NCBI RefSeq assembly: GCF_029948125.1 | Contig: NZ_JASAMB010000001.1 | Location: 744,001 to 808,000 of the forward strand | Length of the DNA: 64,000 nucleotides | Direction of reading: 5' to 3' | Source: Catellatospora sp. KI3 | GTDB taxonomy: Bacteria; Actinomycetota; Actinomycetes; Mycobacteriales; Micromonosporaceae | Shown: piece by piece, positions 45,994 through 54,753 of the stretch | Numbering within the stretch: position 1 is the stretch's first letter | Layout: each line of letters opens with the position of its first letter | The notes under the pieces: generated by a model | Seen by the model: only the letters and a program-made list of their open reading frames with translations | Database searches by the model: none | What the model was told of the DNA's origin: nothing | Position numbers and translations under genes: made by a program

Positions 45994-46437
45994 ATGGTTC
46001 TCATGTATGGCGAAAGAGAGCACCAGGCTCTGCTGCGCGCCCGGGGACTGCGGGTCACCCGGCCGCGCCTCGCCGTGCTCGACATCCTCAGCCAGGGCGG
46101 CCACCTCGAGGTCGACGAGATCACCCGCCAGGCGCGCGAGCGCCTCGACTCCGTCTCCACCCAGGCCGTGTACGACGTCCTCGGCGCGCTGGCCCGTGCC
46201 GGACTGGCCCGCCGGATCGAACCGGCCGGCTCCCCGGCCCGCTACGAGGCGCGCAGCGGGGACAACCACCACCACATCGTCTGCCGCGGCTGCGGGCTGA
46301 TCGCCGACGTGGACTGCGCCACCGGGGCGGCCCCGTGCCTCGACCCGTCCAGCACACACGGCTTCGCCGTCGACGAGGCCGAGGTCACCTACTGGGGGCT
46401 GTGCCCGTCCTGCGCCCGGCTCGCCGCCGACGACTGA
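45994..46437 (+). CDS. Fur family metal/peroxide regulator (FurA/CatR-like)
   Basis: The N-terminal winged helix has LLRARGLRVTRPRLAVLDIL and VSTQAVYDVLGALARAGLA. The metal-binding core DNHHHIVCRGCGLIADVDCA and the C-terminal CPSCARL give two Cys pairs for structural zinc. The GLRVTRPRLAV start resembles FurA/CatR peroxide regulators, which usually sit before katG; no catalase gene is adjacent here. The start may be the ATG at 45994 or 46003; no good ribosome site is seen, so the mRNA may be leaderless. Confidence 0.88.
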   Translation: MVLMYGEREHQALLRARGLRVTRPRLAVLDILSQGGHLEVDEITRQARERLDSVSTQAVYDVLGALARAGLARRIEPAGSPARYEARSGDNHHHIVCRGCGLIADVDCATGAAPCLDPSSTHGFAVDEAEVTYWGLCPSCARLAADD

Positions 46438-46468
46438 GCGGGCCGCGCCGGGTCCGGTCCGACCGCGC

Positions 46469-47347
46469 TCAGGCCTGCACCACGGGCTCGACCGCCGTCC
46501 ACGGCTCCCGGGCGGGCACCTCCGCGCCCGCCGGGCACACCCGCCGGAAGTCGCACCAGCCGCACAGCCTGCTCGGCTGCGTCGGGAACGCCTCGTCCGG
46601 CGCCGTGCCGCCCGCCATCGCCCGCTCGGCCGCCACGATGTCGCGCGCGGTCGCCTCGGCCCGCGCCACGTGCCGCCCCAGCGACTCATCGGTGTGCTCG
46701 TGCGCCACCACCGTGCCGGTCGGCAGATGGTGCAGCTCAACGGTGCGGCACGGCTTGCGGAACACCCGCGCGGCTGCGTACGCGTACAGCGCGAGCGCCA
46801 GCGACCCGCGGGCGTCGTCGGCGTCCAGGCCCGTCCGCCCGGTCTTGTAGTCGACGATCACCAGCTCGCCGCCGCGCTGGTCGATGCGGTCGGTGCGCCC
46901 GCTCAGCGCCAGCACCGACGTCTTCGCGGCCACGGTGCGCTCCACCGCCAGCGGCTCGAAGTCGGCGGGCAGCTCCGCCACGTACGACTCCAGCCAGCTC
47001 AGCGCCCGCTGGAACACCGCCCGCTCCTGCTCCTCATCGCGGTAGCCCTCCCGGACCCAGGTCGCGCGCAGCAACGTCGGCAGGGCGCCCGGCTGGCGGC
47101 GCTCCGGCGGCAGGTCCCACCAGTTCTTCAGCGCTGTGTGGACGCTGGCGCCCAGCGAGTTGTGCGCCCAGGCCGGACCCTTCTGCGGCGCGGGCCGGTC
47201 CAGGTAGGTGTAGCGGTAGCGGCGCGGGCAGTCCTCGTATGACGCCAGCTTGCTCGGGGTGCACACGAACAGGCGCTCAGGCATCAGGTCGAAGCCGAGC
47301 TGTTCGGGGATGTCCTGACCGCGGCGAGGGCTGGGCGTTCGGCTCAC
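46469..47347 (-). CDS. RecB-family PD-(D/E)XK exonuclease with probable Fe-S cluster
   Basis: The 292-residue protein has nuclease motifs LSGRTDRIDQ and GELVIVDYKTG (Asp, Asp-x-Lys), as in the RecB/AddB/Cas4 group. One Cys near residue 40 (YEDCPRRYRYTYLD) and three near the C-terminus (CGWCDFRRVC) match the four ligands of an iron-sulfur cluster. Conserved HTALKNWW lies in between. It is a stand-alone nuclease found widely in actinobacteria, probably in DNA repair. No CRISPR array or cas genes are near, so it is not Cas4. Confidence 0.9.
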   Translation of the reverse strand: MSRTPSPRRGQDIPEQLGFDLMPERLFVCTPSKLASYEDCPRRYRYTYLDRPAPQKGPAWAHNSLGASVHTALKNWWDLPPERRQPGALPTLLRATWVREGYRDEEQERAVFQRALSWLESYVAELPADFEPLAVERTVAAKTSVLALSGRTDRIDQRGGELVIVDYKTGRTGLDADDARGSLALALYAYAAARVFRKPCRTVELHHLPTGTVVAHEHTDESLGRHVARAEATARDIVAAERAMAGGTAPDEAFPTQPSRLCGWCDFRRVCPAGAEVPAREPWTAVEPVVQA

Positions 47348-47437
47348 CTGGCAGATGTTGCCAAATCAGTGCGACACTGGCCAGGCGACCCGGCGGTCGC
47401 CCGTGCGACACCCGCCCGACCTGCAGAGAGGCTCAGC

Positions 47438-47671
47438 GTGGGATTGATCAAGTGGCTGCGCGGCGGTAGTGACACCGCCTCGACGGCGATGGTGTCGGCC
47501 GGCCTGGCCGAGATCGACGGACTGTTCCGCCCCACCAAGCACAAGCAGACTGAGCACGTCGAGGAGATGAAGCAGAAGCGCGTGGACGTCGCCAACGGCG
47601 CCGGCATCGACCTCGACCGCGGCATCGCCGTCATCCGCGCCACCACCCCGACCCCCAAACCCGCCACCTGA
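47438..47671 (+). CDS. Small conserved actinobacterial protein (DUF6191-like)
   Basis: The 77-residue soluble protein has GLIKWLRGGSDT, then IDGLFRPTKHKQTEHVEEMK followed by QKRVDVANGAGIDLDRGIAV. The last part looks like the end of the DUF6191 family, but this is from memory. No function is known. The start GTG has GAGAGG seven bases upstream. Family A copy 6 follows the stop. Confidence 0.68.
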   Translation: MGLIKWLRGGSDTASTAMVSAGLAEIDGLFRPTKHKQTEHVEEMKQKRVDVANGAGIDLDRGIAVIRATTPTPKPAT

Positions 47672-47693
47672 CCCGCCCCCACCGCGCCTTGAA

Positions 47694-47757
47694 TCGACAC
47701 TGGCCTATCCAGAAGACACTTTTCCAAGATTCGTCCTCTAGATAGGCCACCGTCAAT
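47694..47757. repeat. Family A palindromic repeat, copy 6 (arms partly mismatched)
   Basis: Left arm TCGACACTGGCCTATCCAG, right arm CTAGATAGGCCACCGTCAAT. The outer stem GACACTGG/CCACCGTC has two mismatches, so this copy looks intermediate between the types seen in copies 1 and 4. CGCCTT and AAGGCG flank it. It lies between the small plus-strand gene and convergent marC. Confidence 0.88.
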
Positions 47758-47788
47758 AAAAGGCGGCGGCGTGGAAGCGATCACCGGG

Positions 47789-48403
47789 TCAGTGGGCGGT
47801 GGTGTACATCTCCACGAACGCGCCGATCGAATCCGCCATCAGCTGCACCGCGATCGCCGCCAGCAGCAGACCCGCGATCCGCGTCAGCACCTCGATCCCG
47901 CCCGGCCGCAGCACCTTCACGATGAACCCCGAGTACCGCAGCACCAGCCACACCGCCACCATCACCGCCAGGATGCCCAGCGCGATCGCCACATAGTCCC
48001 CCGGCGCGTCGGCCCGCCGCACGAACAGCATCGTCGCCACGATCGCACCCGGCCCGGCCAGCAGCGGCGTACCCAGCGGCACCAGCGCGATGTTCGAGGT
48101 GGCCTGGTGGTCGGGGTCGTCGGCCTTGCCGGTCAGCAGTTCGAGGGCGACCAGCACCAGCAGCAGACCGCCCGCGCCCTGCAGCGCGGGCAGCTCGATG
48201 TGCAGGTAGTCCAGGATGGTCTGCCCCGCGACGGCGAACACCGCGATCACCCCGAGCGCCAGCGCGACGGCCTGCCATGCGGCCCGGTGGCGCTCGCGGG
48301 CGGGCAGCGCCCCGGTCAGCGCCAGGAAGATCGGCACCATGCCCGGAGGGTCGGTGATGACGAGCAGGGTCACGAACACTTCGCCGAAGAACTTCCAATC
48401 CAC
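47789..48403 (-). CDS. MarC family integral membrane protein
   Basis: The 204-residue protein has six hydrophobic helices and the family motifs LLVITDPPGMVPIFLALTG and NIALVPLGTPLLAGPGAIVA. MarC proteins are widespread; no transport activity is established and the old link to multidrug resistance was withdrawn. It is 31 bp after the PHP gene, probably the last gene of the sigE operon. Confidence 0.9.
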   Translation of the reverse strand: MDWKFFGEVFVTLLVITDPPGMVPIFLALTGALPARERHRAAWQAVALALGVIAVFAVAGQTILDYLHIELPALQGAGGLLLVLVALELLTGKADDPDHQATSNIALVPLGTPLLAGPGAIVATMLFVRRADAPGDYVAIALGILAVMVAVWLVLRYSGFIVKVLRPGGIEVLTRIAGLLLAAIAVQLMADSIGAFVEMYTTAH

Positions 48404-48434
48404 ACCGGATGCATAGCACGGCGCGGACCCCCGG

Positions 48435-49289
48435 TCAGGCGACTCCCGTGATCGGGGTGACGCCGGTCGCCGCGGCGAGGAGCCGTTCGAGCGATTCAGG
48501 GGCGGTGGTGTACTCGCCGATGCGGACCTTCTTGTGCGTGCCGTGGTAGTCGGAGCTGCCCGTGGTGAACAGGCCCAGCTCGGCGGCGTGGCGGCGCACC
48601 TCGTCCCGTTCGGCGGGGCTGTGGTCGTGGTGGTCGGCCTCCAGCCCGTTCAGCCCGGCGGCGGCGAGTTCGGCGAAGAGGCTGCCGGGCACGACCCGAC
48701 CGCGTACGGAGGCGCGCGGGTGGGCGAAGACGGTGACGCCGCCGGCCGCCCGGACCAGGGCGAGTGCTTCGAACACGTCGAGGTCCGCCTTGGGCAGGCG
48801 GTAGCGGCGGCCGAGCCACTGCGGCCCGAACGCCTCCTGGGTGTCGGTGACCAGCCCGGCTCGGATCAGCGCCGCGGCCAGGTGCGGCCGTCCGACGGTG
48901 CCCCCGGCGGCGTGGGTGAGCACGTCGGCCCAGTCCACCGCGATGCCGTCGGCGCGCATCAGCTCGACCATGCGCTCGGCCCGGCCCAGCCGCGACTCGC
49001 GGACCCGGGCCAGCGCCGCGGCGAGCTCCGGATGCCCGGGATCGAACAGGTACGCCAGCAGGTGCAGCGCGATCGACTCGTCCGGCCCGTGCCACCGGCA
49101 GCTCAGCTCCGCGCCCCGGAGAAGGGTGAGCCCGGCCGGCAGCGCGGCCGCGGCGGCCGCCCAGCCGCCGGTGGTGTCGTGGTCGGTCAGCGCGGCGACG
49201 GTCAGTCCCGCCGCCGCCGCCTGCCGCATCAGCTCATCCGGCGGGGTGGTGCCGTCGCTGGCGGTGGAGTGCAGATGCAGATCGATCAT
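48435..49289 (-). CDS. PHP domain phosphoesterase (RNase AM/YciV-like)
   Basis: The 284-residue protein has the PHP metal motifs MIDLHLHSTASDGTTPPDEL, LTDHDTTGGW, GAELSCRW, VFAHPRAS, EADHHDHSP and a final GSSDYHGTHK. This arrangement is close to RnaAM/YciV, which removes 5' nucleotides from RNA and hydrolyses 3',5'-bisphosphate nucleotides. If so it could overlap with CysQ in clearing PAP (inference). The ATG overlaps the stop of the WD40-like gene. Confidence 0.9.
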   Translation of the reverse strand: MIDLHLHSTASDGTTPPDELMRQAAAAGLTVAALTDHDTTGGWAAAAAALPAGLTLLRGAELSCRWHGPDESIALHLLAYLFDPGHPELAAALARVRESRLGRAERMVELMRADGIAVDWADVLTHAAGGTVGRPHLAAALIRAGLVTDTQEAFGPQWLGRRYRLPKADLDVFEALALVRAAGGVTVFAHPRASVRGRVVPGSLFAELAAAGLNGLEADHHDHSPAERDEVRRHAAELGLFTTGSSDYHGTHKKVRIGEYTTAPESLERLLAAATGVTPITGVA

Positions 49290-50482
49290 GAGCCGCTGGG
49301 GCCGTACTCGGGCACCAGGCTCCAGTCCGGGGTGACGCCCTCGGGCATCTTCACGCCCAGCTGCGAGCCGTCGTGGCGGCAGGCGATGAGACCGCCCTGC
49401 GGCGTCTCGGCGACCGCCTGGACGCTGTCGGAGGTCCACACCGCGGGCGTCTTCTCCCTGGCCGCGCAGACCGCCGTGACGACCAGCGAGTTCGGCTCGC
49501 CGAGCCGCACCGCCGCGGCGGCCCGGGTACGTTGCAGGTCGATGATGCGGACCTTCTCGTCGGCGGTGATCGCCAGCCACTGCCCGTCCGGCGACATCGC
49601 GGCCGACTGGTCCAGCCCGGTCGCGAGCCAGTCCTCGCAGCCCAGGATCTGGCCGACCTTGAGCCCGGTCTTGGTCGCGGTGACGTCGGTCAGGCAGTAC
49701 GTCTCGCGGTCGCGCACGACGCCGACCGCGGCGCCGTCGGCGGCGCTGGCGTACACCGCGACGAGCGAGCTCTGCCAGGTCTCGGAGTACTTCTCCGGGC
49801 CCGCGCTCCAGTAGTCGAAGCTGCCGTCCTTGCCGACCACGACCCCGTCCCCGACGAACGACACCGGCCGCAGCCCGTCCGGCACGGCGGTCGAGGCGAG
49901 CGGCACGCCCTGGCCCGGCTCGTCGACCTTCGTGACGGTGAGCCGGTCCTGGGTGACGGCGGCGAGGCGGGAGCCGTCCGAACTGACCGCCCAGCTGCCC
50001 GCGACCGGCAGGGCGACGCTGTTGTAGCCGTTGTCGGTCTGCACCCGCACGGTGCTTCCCTCGGAGTAGACCCAGCCGTCGGGCACCCGCGCGATCTGGC
50101 CGATCCGCCCGTCGCCCTCCAGGGTCACCTTGCGGCCGTCCTTGGTCCACACCTGCTCGCCGACGAGGAGGTCCAGCAGCTGCGGGCTCTGCGCTCCGGC
50201 CGCGGGGGTCTCGGCGGCGGTGGCGGCGGGGCCGGTGCCGTACAGGTTCTGGAAGGTGAGCCGGTTGGGGTCGGCGGGCTGCGCCGTACCCCCCATGCCC
50301 TGCAGGTAGAGCGCGCCGCCGACGACCGCGACGAACGCGCCCAGCGTCGCGCCGGCGGCCGCGCCGCGCCGCCGCCGGCCGCTGCGGCGGGCACGCCGGA
50401 TGGCGCCTCCCGCCACGTCGACGGAGGCAGGCGGAGTCTGTACGCGAGCCGCGAACATCTCGCGCAGCTCGTCCTCAAGCAT
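49286..50482 (-). CDS. Membrane-anchored WD40-like protein, partner of the sigE-type sigma factor
   Basis: The 398-residue protein has a short cytoplasmic N-terminus (MLEDELREMFAARVQTPPAS), a basic stretch, one membrane segment (about 42-62, ATLGAFVAVVGGALYLQG), and an outer domain of about 320 residues with repeated beta strands such as GSWAVSSDGSRLAAVTQDRL and AAMSPDGQWLAITADE, typical of a propeller. It begins 5 bp after the sigma-factor stop. It may act as an anti-sigma factor or sensor, but no zinc motif is present, so this is inference. Confidence 0.8.
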   Translation of the reverse strand: MLEDELREMFAARVQTPPASVDVAGGAIRRARRSGRRRRGAAAGATLGAFVAVVGGALYLQGMGGTAQPADPNRLTFQNLYGTGPAATAAETPAAGAQSPQLLDLLVGEQVWTKDGRKVTLEGDGRIGQIARVPDGWVYSEGSTVRVQTDNGYNSVALPVAGSWAVSSDGSRLAAVTQDRLTVTKVDEPGQGVPLASTAVPDGLRPVSFVGDGVVVGKDGSFDYWSAGPEKYSETWQSSLVAVYASAADGAAVGVVRDRETYCLTDVTATKTGLKVGQILGCEDWLATGLDQSAAMSPDGQWLAITADEKVRIIDLQRTRAAAAVRLGEPNSLVVTAVCAAREKTPAVWTSDSVQAVAETPQGGLIACRHDGSQLGVKMPEGVTPDWSLVPEYGPSGS

Positions 50483-50487
50483 GGTGC

Positions 50488-51204
50488 TCACCGCCCGGAT
50501 CGGCCGACCGGCACCCGTGCCGGTCCTGCAGCTTCCCTCCGAGGCGCCGGTACGACCGGAACCGGCTGCGCCGGCACCGGCACGGTCGCCGCGTCGGTGG
50601 TGCCGCCTGCCAGCAGGCCCGGCACCAGCTCCGGAACGACCATGTCGGGCACCGGACGGGCCGCCACCCGCGGCGCCGCCTCCGCGATCGCAGGCAGCCT
50701 GCCGGTGACACCCTCCGCAGCCAGCTTCTGCCGCAGCGTCCCCAGGGCCCGTGATGTCTGACTCTTCACGGTTCCCGGCGAGATCTGCAGCATCGCGGCC
50801 GTCTGCGCCTCGGACATGTCCTCGTAGAAACGCAGGACGAGCACGGCGCGTTGTCGTGTGGGCAGAGCTTTGACATGTTTCCACAACACGTCGCGGTCGA
50901 GCTGCTCTTCGAGGTTGTCCGGGGCGGCCCGCTCGGGCAGGAACTCGGTGGGGCGCTCGCCGTGCCAGCGCCGTCGCCACCAGCTCGTCGCGGTGTTGAC
51001 CAGCACGCGCCGGGCGTACGGCTCCACCGCCTCGATCTGCCCCAGCCGCTTCCAGGCGAGGTAGGTCTTGGTCAGCGCGGTCTGCAGCAGGTCCTCCGCC
51101 GTGGACCAGTCGCCGGCCAGCAGGTAGGCGGTGCGCAGCAGCGCGGCCGACCGTGCGGTGACGAAGTCGCGGAACTCCTCCTCCATCGCGGAGTGGTGAC
51201 CCAC
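50488..51204 (-). CDS. SigE-family ECF RNA polymerase sigma factor
   Basis: Region 2 lies at about residues 8-80 (FRDFVTARSAALLRTAYLLA, DLLQTALTKTYLAWKRL, RRVLVNTATSWWRRRW). Region 4 is at about 105-160 (LPTRQRAVLVLRFYEDMSEA, AAMLQISPGTVKSQTSRAL). A Pro/Ala/Val-rich tail of about 70 residues follows. This is the SigE-family type common in Streptomyces and Micromonospora. The GTG at 51204 has GGGAGG seven bases upstream. It heads an operon with the WD40-like protein, PHP protein and MarC. Confidence 0.92.
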   Translation of the reverse strand: MGHHSAMEEEFRDFVTARSAALLRTAYLLAGDWSTAEDLLQTALTKTYLAWKRLGQIEAVEPYARRVLVNTATSWWRRRWHGERPTEFLPERAAPDNLEEQLDRDVLWKHVKALPTRQRAVLVLRFYEDMSEAQTAAMLQISPGTVKSQTSRALGTLRQKLAAEGVTGRLPAIAEAAPRVAARPVPDMVVPELVPGLLAGGTTDAATVPVPAQPVPVVPAPRREAAGPARVPVGRSGR

Positions 51205-51428
51205 CGACGCACCTCCCATCGCGGACGTGCACCACAGCACGCCCGACCGGGCGCGTCCAGCGCGCCCTCACCCCGTGGAGAGGTCCGCTGCCGAAACCCG
51301 CGGCGATGGATACCACGTATGCGCGTACCTCACCGCACACACTTGCATATGAGCGCTACCGGATCTAGATCTGGCAGGACATTTTCCCAGTCGCCAAACA
51401 GGCGGAACCTAGGAAGCTTGTCGCGCGT

Positions 51429-52283
51429 CTATTCCTCTTCGGTCTCGCGCCCAAGGCGCGCCTCGACCGCCGCCGGCTCGTACATCTCCTCGACGATGCG
51501 CAGGTAGAGCTCGTTCGGGTTCGGCATGTGGTCGACCTTGCTCAGCGCCTGGTCCTGACCGGCCGACTCGAGCACGAAGGTGCCGTAGTTGAGCATGCGA
51601 CCCAGCGGGGTCTGCTCGTACTTCATGTCGGTGACCTTGACCAGCGGCATCATCGCGACCTTGCGCGTGATCAGCCCCTGCACCAGCATCAGCCGCTTGT
51701 TGGTGAGGATGAACCGGTCGAAGTACCAGTCCAGCACCGTGAAGCCGACCCAGCCCATCACCAGCGCCCACACCACGACCGCCATCACCCACACCCCGGC
51801 GCCGGTCTGCTTGGCCAGGAAGCCGGACAGGTAGCCGAGCGCGAACGTGGCCAGCACGCCGATCATGATCGGGTTGGTGAGGTGCACCCAGTGCCGCTTC
51901 CACTCGCCGCGGTAGCGCTCCGTCGGGAACAGATACCGGGCGACGACGGTGCTCGGCTCGTCTTCGAGCGGGAGGACCCGACGCGGTCCGATCGGCACGC
52001 CGGAGGCGTCGAACCGCAGCCCGGCCAGCTCCTCCTCGGTGAAGTGAGGAATCTGCTCGGCGGGTGGCGACGGCACGTCGCCCGGCGGGGCACCGGCCCC
52101 GCCGTGGGCGCCCGCCCCCACCGCGGCCTTGCCGACGAAATGTGGATATTCCTCGGCGTGAGCCTCGGCGCGGGTACGCGGAATCGACTCCGTGTCACGC
52201 TCGCGCCGTCCAGGCCAATCCGGACCGTCGTGGCCCGCCCCCGGCTCGTCGCTCGGCTCGTCCGGCCCCAGCCCGCCGATCAT
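51429..52283 (-). CDS. Membrane protein with bacterial PH (bPH2/DUF304) domain
   Basis: The 284-residue protein has a disordered N-terminal third, then HFTEEELAGLRFDASGVP and VVARYLFPTERYRGEWKRHW, two adjacent membrane helices (IMIGVLATFALGYLSGFLA, VWVMAVVVWALVMGWVGFTV), and a C-terminal bPH2 domain (DRFILTNKRLMLVQGLITRK, LESAGQDQALSKVDHMPN). The function is unknown; such domains may act in membrane-associated assembly. The small gene upstream is 4 bp away, so the two form an operon. Confidence 0.87.
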   Translation of the reverse strand: MIGGLGPDEPSDEPGAGHDGPDWPGRRERDTESIPRTRAEAHAEEYPHFVGKAAVGAGAHGGAGAPPGDVPSPPAEQIPHFTEEELAGLRFDASGVPIGPRRVLPLEDEPSTVVARYLFPTERYRGEWKRHWVHLTNPIMIGVLATFALGYLSGFLAKQTGAGVWVMAVVVWALVMGWVGFTVLDWYFDRFILTNKRLMLVQGLITRKVAMMPLVKVTDMKYEQTPLGRMLNYGTFVLESAGQDQALSKVDHMPNPNELYLRIVEEMYEPAAVEARLGRETEEE

Positions 52284-52287
52284 CGGG

Positions 52288-52446
52288 TCAGGCGACCAGG
52301 CTGCCGAAGAAGTCGCCGAAGCCCTGGGCGATGTCCATGACGGTGCCGCCCAGTGTCTTCACGACGTTAGCCGCAGAATCAGGCCGGAACGCCACGAAGA
52401 AGATCAGGAAGGCGATGCCGCCCCAGGTAAGGATCTTCTTGAGCAT
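52288..52446 (-). CDS. Small membrane protein (52 residues)
   Basis: The protein begins MLKKILTWGGIAFLIFFVAF, one membrane helix, followed by an amphipathic end (VVKTLGGTVMDIAQGFGDFF). A good ribosome site (GGGGGAGAG) precedes the ATG. Similar short proteins stand before bPH2 genes in other actinomycetes as I recall. No function is known. Confidence 0.8.
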   Translation of the reverse strand: MLKKILTWGGIAFLIFFVAFRPDSAANVVKTLGGTVMDIAQGFGDFFGSLVA

Positions 52447-52609
52447 GTCGCTCTCTCCCCCTCCGCCTCGTCCACTGTCCGTGTCCACACGACGTTTCCG
52501 TGGCCGCGGCGAGACTCAGCGTATCAGTAACGATGCCTGCCGAGAATCATTAAGGCACATCCTGGGCGGCCATGTAGCAGCGTCCGAACAGGAAAGTTAG
52601 AAAGCTGAC

Positions 52610-53269
52610 TCAGTGAGCGCCGACCAGGCGCGGGGAGAGCGCGCCGTAGACGAGCTCCGCCGGGAGCCAGTCGGCCAGATCGTGCAGGACGACGTCCTCG
52701 GAGAGCAGGTAGCCGGCCTGTGCGGGCCAGGTGACGGCGTACAGCCAGCGGCCGCGGGCCTCGCCCACGTACACGCTGCGGTCGTCCGGGGCGGTTACCG
52801 CCCACAGTGGAGTGGGGTGCCCGGCGACCTTGAGCTTCGCGTTCGAGCCGTGCTCGGCGGCGAGGCAGTGGGCCAGGCTCGGGCCGGGATCGGGGCCGGG
52901 GATGCCGGCGTACCGGGCGCCCAGGCCCACGCCGGGGTCCTCCGCCACCAGCACCACGTCGGCCGGGCCGTCGCTGAACGGGGTCGGCCCGCTGCACGCC
53001 AGCACCGTGGCGACCACGCCCTCGCGGTCGTCGCCCACCCAGCCCACACCGGTCACGGTCCAGCCGGTCGGCAGTGGCCACAGGCACCACAGCGGCATCC
53101 CGGAGTCGACCGCGCGCCCGGTCGCGGCGGCGAACACCTCGTGGTTGACGCGCGCCGCGGTATGCAGCGGCGGCACCTGCCCATCCCGGTCGCACAGCCA
53201 CCCGGAGTGAGCCAGACCCGGCGGCCGCAACGCGCCGCCACACCGCGGACAGGACACCGCGAGACCCAT
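52610..53269 (-). CDS. DUF6758 family protein with N-terminal zinc-ribbon-like motif
   Basis: The 219-residue protein starts with SCPRCGGALRPPGLAHSGWL and CDRDGQVPPLH, a probable zinc ribbon. Strongly conserved blocks follow: PLWCLWPLPTGWTVTGVGWV, LVAEDPGVGLGARYAGIPG and GEARGRWLYAVTWPAQAG. It closely resembles the Streptomyces DUF6758 family. The function is unknown. The start ATG at 53269 matches homologues. Confidence 0.85.
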   Translation of the reverse strand: MGLAVSCPRCGGALRPPGLAHSGWLCDRDGQVPPLHTAARVNHEVFAAATGRAVDSGMPLWCLWPLPTGWTVTGVGWVGDDREGVVATVLACSGPTPFSDGPADVVLVAEDPGVGLGARYAGIPGPDPGPSLAHCLAAEHGSNAKLKVAGHPTPLWAVTAPDDRSVYVGEARGRWLYAVTWPAQAGYLLSEDVVLHDLADWLPAELVYGALSPRLVGAH

Positions 53270-53414
53270 GAGCCCACTGTCCGCCCGAGGATCAGCGCAC
53301 GTCAAGCAACTACCCAAGATCGACTGCCGTTTCGCCCCGGCCGCGCTCGACTTCCTCCCCGGGATCTCCGTCAGGGGACGGAAAGCCGGTTTCGGCGGAC
53401 CACCGGTGCCGGGC

Positions 53415-54038
53415 TCAGGCAGGCGGGGCGGCGTACGCGCGGATCCAGGCGTGCATGGCCACCGCCGAGGCGACTCCGGCGTTGATGGAGCGGGTGGAGC
53501 CGTACTGCGCGATGCTGAACATGCGGTCGCAGGCGGCGCGGGCGGCCTCGGACAGCCCCGGCCCCTCCTGGCCGAAGAGCAGCGCGCAGTGGCGCGGCAG
53601 GGTCGCCGACTCCAGCGGCAGGCTGCCCGGCAGGTTGTCGATGCCGATCACCTCCAGCCCGGCGCCGCGGGCGAAGGCGACGAACTCCGCCACCGTCTCG
53701 TGATGCCGTACATGCTGGTAGCGGTCGGTGACCATGGCACCGCGCCGGTTCCAGCGGCGGCGGCCGACGATGTGCACCTGGGCGGCCAGGAACGCGTTGG
53801 CGGTCCGCACCACCGTGCCGATGTTGAAGTCGTGCTGCCAGTTCTCGATGGCCACGTGGAAGTCGTGCCGCCGGGCGTCGAGGTCGGCGACGACCGCCTC
53901 CAGCCGCCAGTAGCGGTACTTGTCGACCACGTTGCGGCGGTCGCCCTCGGCCAGCAGCCGCGGGTCGTAATGGGCGTCGGTCGGCCACGGGCCGGGCCAG
54001 GGGCCGACCCCGACCTCCAGCTCGTCGTCGGTGCTCAC
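53415..54038 (-). CDS. TrmH/SpoU family RNA 2'-O-methyltransferase
   Basis: The SPOUT-fold motifs are present: motif 1 NIGTVVRTANAFLAAQVHIV, motif 2 CALLFGQEGPGLSEAARAAC, and motif 3 YGSTRSINAGVASAVAMHAW. The motif 3 Ser-Ile-Asn pattern is slightly unusual (most have SLNV). The N-terminal 50 residues are an extra domain. It modifies tRNA or rRNA; the target is not clear. It has 207 residues. Confidence 0.92.
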   Translation of the reverse strand: MSTDDELEVGVGPWPGPWPTDAHYDPRLLAEGDRRNVVDKYRYWRLEAVVADLDARRHDFHVAIENWQHDFNIGTVVRTANAFLAAQVHIVGRRRWNRRGAMVTDRYQHVRHHETVAEFVAFARGAGLEVIGIDNLPGSLPLESATLPRHCALLFGQEGPGLSEAARAACDRMFSIAQYGSTRSINAGVASAVAMHAWIRAYAAPPA

Positions 54039-54084
54039 AAGCCCAGCAGCTTATCTCGGTCCCCAGCCACCCCGCCCCCGGCGG

Positions 54085-54135
54085 AAAGGAAGGGCCCCTT
54101 CTTATCGCATTGCGAGGTAGAAGGGCCCCTTCTTA
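54085..54135. repeat. Two direct copies of a GAAGGGCCCCTTC palindrome
   Basis: GAAGGGCCCCTTCTTA occurs at 54089-54104 and again at 54120-54135, separated by TCGCATTGCGAGGTA, which itself contains TCGC/GCGA. Each copy is a near-perfect palindrome and the whole can fold into a long hairpin. It is just past the 3' end of the 177-residue gene (minus strand), so a terminator role is likely. Confidence 0.85.
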
Positions 54136-54158
54136 ACCGACTGCTCCGGCGGTGGCGG

Positions 54159-54692
54159 TCAGATGTTGCGGAGCGCCTGCTGGAGCTCGTCGAGGAAGAT
54201 CTGCTCGGCGGGGCTTCGCACGACCCCGCCGAAGCCCAGCAGGCCGCCGGTGCGGGCCGCGCCGCAGACGCGGTCGGCGATGGCCTCGAGCCAGGCGCGG
54301 TACGCGACCGCGTCGGCCGGCGTGGCCCGGGCGTCGAGCACCAGTGCGGCGGCCCGGCAGCTCACCAGCACCTCGGCGATGGCGTGCGACGGGTCGCGGA
54401 ACTGCTCGGCGGTCGGCGGATTGGGGTCGGCCTCGGCGTAGATGGCGCCCACGATGGCCTTCACCAGGTCGGAATCGGAGTCGGCTCCGGCGGCGATGGC
54501 GTTGATACCCGCGATGCCCTCGTCGACGGTACGGCGGTCGCTGTCCGGCTCGGCGGAGGTCGCGGCGATCATGATGCGAGCGGGGAGCCGGGTCAGCAGC
54601 TCCCACTCGTGCGACTCGAAGGTCAGCGGGGCGATCTCCCGCCGGTACATCTGGCGGGCGACGAGGTGATCTGCGGCGAATTGGCTCGGCAT
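54159..54692 (-). CDS. Uncharacterised helical protein, 177 residues
   Basis: The protein is soluble and mostly helical. Blocks include LTFESHEWELLTRLPARIMI, IAGINAIAAGADSDSDL, YRAWLEAIADRVCGAARTGG and RSPAEQIFLDELQQAL. The layout of two similar helical halves suggests it may sense or bind something, but I do not recognise the family. It lies upstream of the trmH gene, separated by a hairpin element. Confidence 0.75.
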   Translation of the reverse strand: MPSQFAADHLVARQMYRREIAPLTFESHEWELLTRLPARIMIAATSAEPDSDRRTVDEGIAGINAIAAGADSDSDLVKAIVGAIYAEADPNPPTAEQFRDPSHAIAEVLVSCRAAALVLDARATPADAVAYRAWLEAIADRVCGAARTGGLLGFGGVVRSPAEQIFLDELQQALRNI

Positions 54693-54753
54693 GGCGGACC
54701 TCCTGCCGTCAGCATATGCCGAGGCTGAGCGGGCGCGACCCGAAGCGAGCCAA

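Noticed and set aside
46469-47347. RecB-like nuclease as Cas4
   Set aside because: No cas genes or array are near. Single RecB-family proteins of this kind are common in actinobacteria.
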